From Annulohypoxylon bovei var. microspora (taxonomy: Eukaryota; Ascomycota; Sordariomycetes; Xylariales; Hypoxylaceae), in contig MU405324.1 of the NCBI GenBank assembly GCA_022836615.1, positions 62,001 to 126,000 on the forward strand: 64,000 nt of DNA, written 5' to 3'. This document shows, piece after piece, positions 58,842 through 64,000 of this stretch (position 1 is its first letter; each line of letters starts with the position of its first letter). The notes below the pieces were generated by a model. It saw only the letters and a program-made list of their open reading frames with translations, did not search any database and had not been told where the DNA came from. The translations under genes and the position numbers were made by a program.

Positions 58842-60579
58842 ATGGCTCGCCCTCGACGACGATGGACCGCGGAAGAGGATGCTTTGTTACGTCGTGCTGT
58901 GGAAAATGGTACGTAATTACCTAGTGCAGTGAAATTTATTATACTTTTCATCAATACTGATCTGGTTATGCAAAGCTACGGCACAAGGTCGTCCACTACT
59001 TTGGCGCGACTTGGCCAAATCGGTACCTGGCCGATCAAATAAAGACTGTCGTCGTAGATGGTGGAATAGCTTAGCAGATGGAACAACGAAAGGGCCAGTA
59101 CGTAGCATCGAGAATCCTTCTGCTCCCTTTTAGCCCATCTCAGGATCAGGGGCTTCCTAATCAAACTAGCCGATAGGCTGCTGCTCCCAAAGTATACTTG
59201 AAAATACTGAAGCCTTTTCACAAAGAAGAAATTACTGACTCTTGTTGTTGAAGTGGTGTGAAGAAGAGGATGAACGTCTTATTGAAGCTGTTCGAAAATA
59301 TGGTACCAATTGGAGTCACGTCTCGCGCGCTATACGGTCAAGGAATCCCGACCAATGCTCAAGTCACTGGAGTCAAGTGCTAGATCCAGGCATTAATTAT
59401 TGTGACTGGACCCCTGAAGAGGTCTTTCACGCCAACCTAAATATTGTTATCCAGTCCTCACTAACGTTTTTTAGGATGCAAACCTACTTCATGCGGTTCT
59501 CACTCATAGCACTAATTGGGCAACCATCGCAGCGTCCCATGTTCCTCTTAGAACCAGACTTGCGCTGAAGAACCGCTACTCAACTTTGCGGCTAAAGCAT
59601 GAGAACGAAAACAAAAGGGATTCTGTTGTCTTAAAATCCGTTGAGACCCCTCCATCAATCTTTGAGCCTCCTATAGGAACTTCGAAGAGAGACATTAAGT
59701 GGAACTCGTCAGCTCAGACGCATCAGGGCAGGGGTTCGGATCCAGTTGATATTTTAATCGAATCAGACGATGAAGAAGATGATGATGACGATGATGAGGA
59801 AAATGATGAAGACGACGACGATGAAAATAGAGAAGGTGGAAACCTCTCGAACAACATAAACATCGCCAAAGTTGAAGCTAGGAATGGCCTTGGCAGAGTT
59901 GAAAATGGCGCGGTAGACATTCAGATGCAAGAAGCAAATGTTACAACCTCAAGTGATTGGGCCGGCTTTATTGAGCAAGGTCCCTTTCCTTCTCTCGACT
60001 GTTTCCATCACGACACTCAACCCATCTCCACAGATAACTGGGCGAATGATATGCAAAATCATGTACAATACGATGACTTATTTGAATTGGCACACGGGGA
60101 GAACTATTTATGCGATATTGAGGATCCAGGGGTAATCAACGCGGGATTACAATACAAGTCATATGGTAAGTAATTAAATTTTCTGTTACTTACAACTAAT
60201 ATGTCAAAGCAATCTGACTAATTCAACCACAGGTACGACGCCCACGAATATTGATATGTCAAACCCAATGGGCTTTCATGATTTACACCGAACGGTCGAG
60301 ACGATCCCATCCGTCACGGCAGGAGTAGACATGAGTTCTGCTTCGAGCTTAAGAGACACGCCCCCTAGCATGCACCTTGGAACTAGTGCGAGCACGACAC
60401 CCAGAACAAGCATATCAGGATGGAGTCATCAATCAGCAAACTATCAGGTATGCGTTAACATGATATGTACTGGGGCGCAAATGGAATCCCTCATGACTGG
60501 TCTGGCTGGCTTCGGAACATGTATCACAATGAAGATCGATATAAAAGAGGATAGAGCTCCATTGGAAACCCAGCTATAG
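58842..60579 (+). CDS. MYB-like DNA-binding protein with three SANT/MYB repeats, 464 aa
   Basis: Five exons (58842-58908, 58976-59097, 59254-59421, 59475-60165, 60233-60579). Repeat 1: RRRWTAEEDALLRRAV ... LAKSVPGRSNKDCRRRW. Repeat 2: WCEEEDERLIEAVRKYGTNW ... RNPDQCSSHW. Repeat 3: DWTPEEDANLLHAVLTHSTNW, ending in ALKNRYSTLR. Each has the spaced tryptophans of MYB helices. A long Asp/Glu run (about residues 190-215) follows, then a low-complexity region and a C-terminal conserved-looking block (YQVCVNMICTGAQMESLM). It is a likely nuclear transcription factor; no target can be inferred, and it lies outside the cluster core. The third and later exons were joined so the MYB repeats remain unbroken. 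Confidence 0.85.
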
Positions 60580-60699
60580 TTGCGTGTCTAGTATGGACGA
60601 AAAAGACACGACGGAGGAAGTATATCTCATTTAGATATTACCTAACGTACCTACGTAGATCTTATATATAAACTTATCCTAGGTAGATATTGCAAAGCT

Positions 60700-61731
60700 C
60701 TACTTTAATAACCAGCCCAATAGTGCTTCGTGAAACCTTTCAGGCGCCTGGATTTGTGGTGCGTGCCCCAAGTCGGGGAATTCGATCAGGTCGGCATTTG
60801 GCATAGCCGCAGCAGCTTGCTTCCCTAGCACATCATAATGGCCCAATTTAGCCTGGACATCTGGTGGGCTCCATTGTTTACCAAGAGCTGTATTGTCCTT
60901 GTCGCCTATCAACAAGAGGGTTCGCGGCTTTAGCATTCCAAACTCGTAAACCACCGGAGCGCTGAGGGCCATATCGGTGACAAGAGCTTGGTTGAAGGCA
61001 AACGGTGCCGCCTCAGTCCCTTGATAGATGTTGACCAGCATGTTCACCCATACGTCGTAGGACTCATTCCACTGGCCCACATAATACGTCGACTGCTCAT
61101 ATTCTCGGATCGATGTGTAGTTACTTCCAGACTCTATAGCGTCTAAGATGTCGACGGGTTTATAAGGCACGCCGAGGGCCTTCCAGTCCTCCAACCCGAT
61201 AGGGTCTACCAATACCAGCCTCTCAATGACTTCGGGAAACATCAAGCCGAAGCGTATAGAAGTCATGCCTCCTAGTGAGTGACCGACCACTGTCACATTC
61301 TCAATTCCAAGCACGTCCAAGAGATTCTTCGTGTTATAAGAAAACTGCTGTAGCGTGTATTGGTACGACCTTGGCTTTGAAGACTTGCAAAAGCCAATTT
61401 GATCAGGCAAGATAACTCTGTAACCTACTCCCGCAAGTTGCCTTGCCGTCGACTCCCACGTGGGCCCGCAAAAATTCTTCCCGTGTAGACAAATGGCGAT
61501 CTTTCCGTTCGGCTCAGTTGTCGGCACAACATCCATAAAAGCCATTTCAACTTCTTGAAGCTGCGAGGTGAATTTATAGGTTTTCAGGGGAAATGGATAC
61601 GTGAAATTCGAACCATTCAAGTCTCCGTCAGATGGTACATCGCTTATTGGTGCAGGATCCTGAGCTACTACATATTGGGTAGACGCGATGAATCCGACGA
61701 AGACAGTCGTTACAATTGTGAAGATTTTCAT
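60700..61731 (-). CDS. Secreted alpha/beta hydrolase, 343 aa
   Basis: A single exon on the minus strand. Residues 1-23 are a signal peptide (VFVGFIASTQYVVAQ). ICLHGKNFCGPTW provides the oxyanion region (HG), VILPDQIGFCKSSKP the strand after it, and VVGHSLGGMTSIRFG the nucleophile elbow with catalytic serine. LLIGDKDNTALGK carries the acid, and FPDLGHAPQIQAPERFHEALL the catalytic histidine. The pattern is that of epoxide-hydrolase/haloperoxidase-like hydrolases, with the nucleophile Ser rather than Asp, so an esterase-like role is more probable. Several NxS/T sites fit secretion. Confidence 0.88.
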   Translation of the reverse strand: MKIFTIVTTVFVGFIASTQYVVAQDPAPISDVPSDGDLNGSNFTYPFPLKTYKFTSQLQEVEMAFMDVVPTTEPNGKIAICLHGKNFCGPTWESTARQLAGVGYRVILPDQIGFCKSSKPRSYQYTLQQFSYNTKNLLDVLGIENVTVVGHSLGGMTSIRFGLMFPEVIERLVLVDPIGLEDWKALGVPYKPVDILDAIESGSNYTSIREYEQSTYYVGQWNESYDVWVNMLVNIYQGTEAAPFAFNQALVTDMALSAPVVYEFGMLKPRTLLLIGDKDNTALGKQWSPPDVQAKLGHYDVLGKQAAAAMPNADLIEFPDLGHAPQIQAPERFHEALLGWLLK

Positions 61732-63507
61732 GTTGTCACTGGGGTCTACAATTCAATTGTACGAACAGCAAGCCCTTCAAGACGTCATACCATGAGTGAT
61801 CTTCACATTAGTACTATAAATACAAAATCAAGTGGTATAATTCTTCTTTACACGCTTAAGGCTCAACTACGATGTTGTCGAGCGGCGGCGTAAAATGATA
61901 CTGTTTTCGAACCTGGTAGCAACTACATCAAAATAGTATCAAATCTTAGTGTCCTGCACCGTACTCCAATAACAAGTTGTATAATCTTCGACCCCTCATT
62001 GCGTCTAGATCCGGTGGATCGGCGGCTATCCAAAACTGATATTGTAGCCGAATTTATATGTGCGTACGTCTCCACGTCCGGCGCGACGGAAGCTAGGGAA
62101 AACCTGCCTAGCATCGGTATAAAGCACTGCCATGCATTCGGAGCACTGCCTTAGTTAGTAAATGGGTAGGTACTTGGAGATTCTTCTTCTTGAAACTAAA
62201 CTCTTCTCACTCTTCGAATAATACCTGTGTTGGCTTGCAGTTTGGGAGTGTTGAGGGTTAGGAGGGGTTTATAAAGAATCAAACATCTCCAGCAATAAAC
62301 AAACCAATCCCATATTGTATAGATATTAGTGTTGAAGTGGTGCTCAAAAGCTATGTCATGTGTCTAGTTAAGAGTTTGTGTCTAAGTAATGAAATTCGAA
62401 AATATCCCATCGAAACCCATCACACCATCAATTACTTACTATTTCCAAGTGCCGGTAAACAACGGGTCTAGACAAAATTTTGATCTTGGCGTATCTAGAG
62501 TTACAGCAGAGATATCGCTTAGTTGGAGCTTCCAGATTTCGTTATGCTTCCGATGTAACCTCAAGCCCCCAAGATTTCTTAATAATGAGCAAGTATTAAT
62601 TGTTAGTAATTTTCCGTGGGTGGGCTCCCAGTTACACATAATAGTGAAGTCAATTGCCAGTTGAAAGTACCGTGCTCAGTCAGCTGGGCATCACATGCTG
62701 TTTGGTCGATAATGTAACATGTTTGATTCGTCATGAGGGCGTTCTCCGCCACTCTAAACATGGTTAAGACATATTAGAGCGATGGAAACTGCATTAGACA
62801 AAGAAATAAAATGTCAGATCCTAACTTCAATCAACGAAGTCTTTTTCATAGAGCTCAAACATTTATACATAACTAGCCCAAATGTGACTATAGCTATTAT
62901 AATTAAATTGTACAGTAACGCTTAAATAGACCCCCACGCTTTTCTTGTTTCCCTATTTCATTTAGGTCTATTTGTAGATCATTCATGTAGGTATCTTGTA
63001 ACGAGAATTACGGTTCATTCTGTAGTTCCGATGGCAACCAAGGCAACTTGAGATGTGGGTTCAAGAATCGGCGACCAGATCTTTCTTTCCCCATGTATGG
63101 AAGCTCGGTAGGTCCAGCATTGGGTAGCTCCTACAGTTAAGCAATTATATAAGTTAGTCATTGTTATAAAGCGTAACACCCTCCACCAATAAAGAACAAG
63201 CGTACAACTTCAATGCAACGCCGGTATTCATGATCTGGCGTAACATATCTGTTAACGACGGTTGCCGATTCGGGAATTTGATATCTACTTTTGGTAAGTT
63301 ATAGTAAGATTGTCATCCCGCAACTATATGAGCTTGGCTTGAAGGTCTCTTTTTTAGGAAGTTCTTAATTGATATGACGATTTGAAAAAGCGAGAAATGC
63401 CTGTGTACCTACTGGAATCTTATATATAGTACCTACGAGACTCTCAAAGATCATAACATAAGAGCCCTTTTGGGAATCCTCGTTTCCTTCTACGACTAGG
63501 TATAGTT
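61732..63507. other. Spacer with unassigned exon-like pieces
   Basis: About 1.8 kb. On the minus strand, 63015-63290 contains stretches that look protein-like (for example ELPYMGKERSGRRFLNPHL and TVVNRYVTPDHEYRRC), with plausible splice sites between them, but no single frame joins them convincingly and no family was recognised. They may be relics. Confidence 0.3.
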
Positions 63508-64000
63508 ATGGATGATAACATCCAGGTGGACACCAATGTTGTCGACATAGAAGTTCCTTGCATTGTTTTCTTCGTCTTAACACCTATATTTCTGGTTATA
63601 CGAATCTCATCTCGAGTGAAAACTGGCTCCGGTCTAGGATGGGATGACTATACAATTATGGTCTCTTGGGTATGTTCCATTCGCATTGGAAAGAGCCGAA
63701 ATACTACAGTACCTAGCTGACTTCTGATCTCTCAAGGCCTTTGCTCAGATTGTCTCGAGTCTCTTGATAGCTGCCTGCATGCATGGCTTCGGACAGCATA
63801 TCTACATGATTTCGGCACCGGAGCAAACATTAACTCTCAAGGTACTCATCTCCTACCGATGATAGAGTCCCATCCGAAAAGTTTAGCGAGCTAATGCGGG
63901 AAAAGCTCTATTACGTTGCGCAAGCATTCTATAAACTCACGTTAAACTTGACTAAGGCGTCAGTCCTTCTATTATATCTTCGGATTTTCCTTCAACGATG
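63508..64000 (+). CDS. PTH11/rhodopsin-like fungal integral membrane protein, 5' part only
   Basis: Exons 63508-63669, 63737-63841 and 63906 onward; the window end cuts the gene. The N-terminus has a first membrane helix (VPCIVFFVLTPIFLVIRISSR) followed by GSGLGWDDYTIM, the conserved loop motif of this family, then AFAQIVSSLLIAACMHGFGQH and, in exon 3, ALYYVAQAFYKLTLNLTK-like sequence (LYYVAQAFYKLTLNLTKASVL), matching the second and third helices. Such seven-helix proteins without a CFEM domain are common in Pezizomycotina and include receptors of unknown ligand. Partial, so length and function are open. Confidence 0.8.

Noticed and set aside
61895..62000. tRNA-like B box (GGTTCGAAA on the minus strand)
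   Set aside because: No matching A box or cloverleaf could be built; similar isolated TTCGAACC sites near 5930 and 23835 fail likewise.

Overview
The window is nuclear DNA of a filamentous ascomycete (Pezizomycotina, most likely a Sordariomycete; no species can be named from sequence alone). The evidence is many GT-AG introns of about 45-70 bp, long gene-poor AT-rich spacers, a Grr1-type F-box/LRR protein, a PTH11-like receptor fragment, and a large non-reducing polyketide synthase (NR-PKS) gene. Gene models were built by hand: splice sites were chosen so that reading frame and family motifs continue. The exon sum is a multiple of three in every complete intact model.

Left part (1-26 kb): a secreted FAD-linked oxidase, a cupin, a short-chain dehydrogenase, an F-box/LRR protein (grrA/GRR1 type), a TetX-like FAD monooxygenase and an MFS sugar transporter, separated by spacers of up to 5.6 kb. 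Then come a low-complexity protein built on an 18-bp minisatellite, two copies of a dispersed ~210-bp repeat, and a tiny secreted six-cysteine protein encoded by three exons.

Decayed strip (26.2-28.9 kb): an Hsp70-like pseudogene and a fragment that looks like a DUF3435/C2H2 protein (tyrosine-recombinase family). Both are damaged in a way consistent with C-to-T (RIP-like) mutation.

Core (29.2-56.7 kb): a biosynthetic cluster. In order it holds P450-1 (-), NR-PKS (+; SAT-KS-MAT-PT-ACP-CMeT-TE), an MBL-fold hydrolase (-), a DMATS-type prenyltransferase (+), an O-methyltransferase (-), P450-2 (+), a GMC oxidoreductase (+), a PaxB/Trt1-type membrane terpene cyclase (-), a transcription factor without a zinc cluster (-) and an SDR (+). 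Inference: the PKS makes a C-methylated orsellinic acid. A P450 plus the hydrolase could turn it into a phthalide, as the fused MpaDE/AndK enzymes do. DMATS would prenylate it, the membrane cyclase would cyclise the prenyl chain, and the OMT, GMC, P450 and SDR would tailor it: a meroterpenoid pathway in which a soluble DMATS replaces the usual UbiA prenyltransferase. No epoxidase of the PaxM/Trt8 type is visible. An exact 12-bp motif, TACTCGGGGTCA, occurs in three promoter regions of this cluster, with shorter relatives in a fourth and in one of the three. It is the best candidate for the cluster's operator.

Right part (56.7-64 kb): a 451-bp non-autonomous hAT element with 8-bp target duplication, a three-repeat MYB protein, a secreted alpha/beta hydrolase, and the first exons of a PTH11/rhodopsin-like membrane protein cut by the window end.
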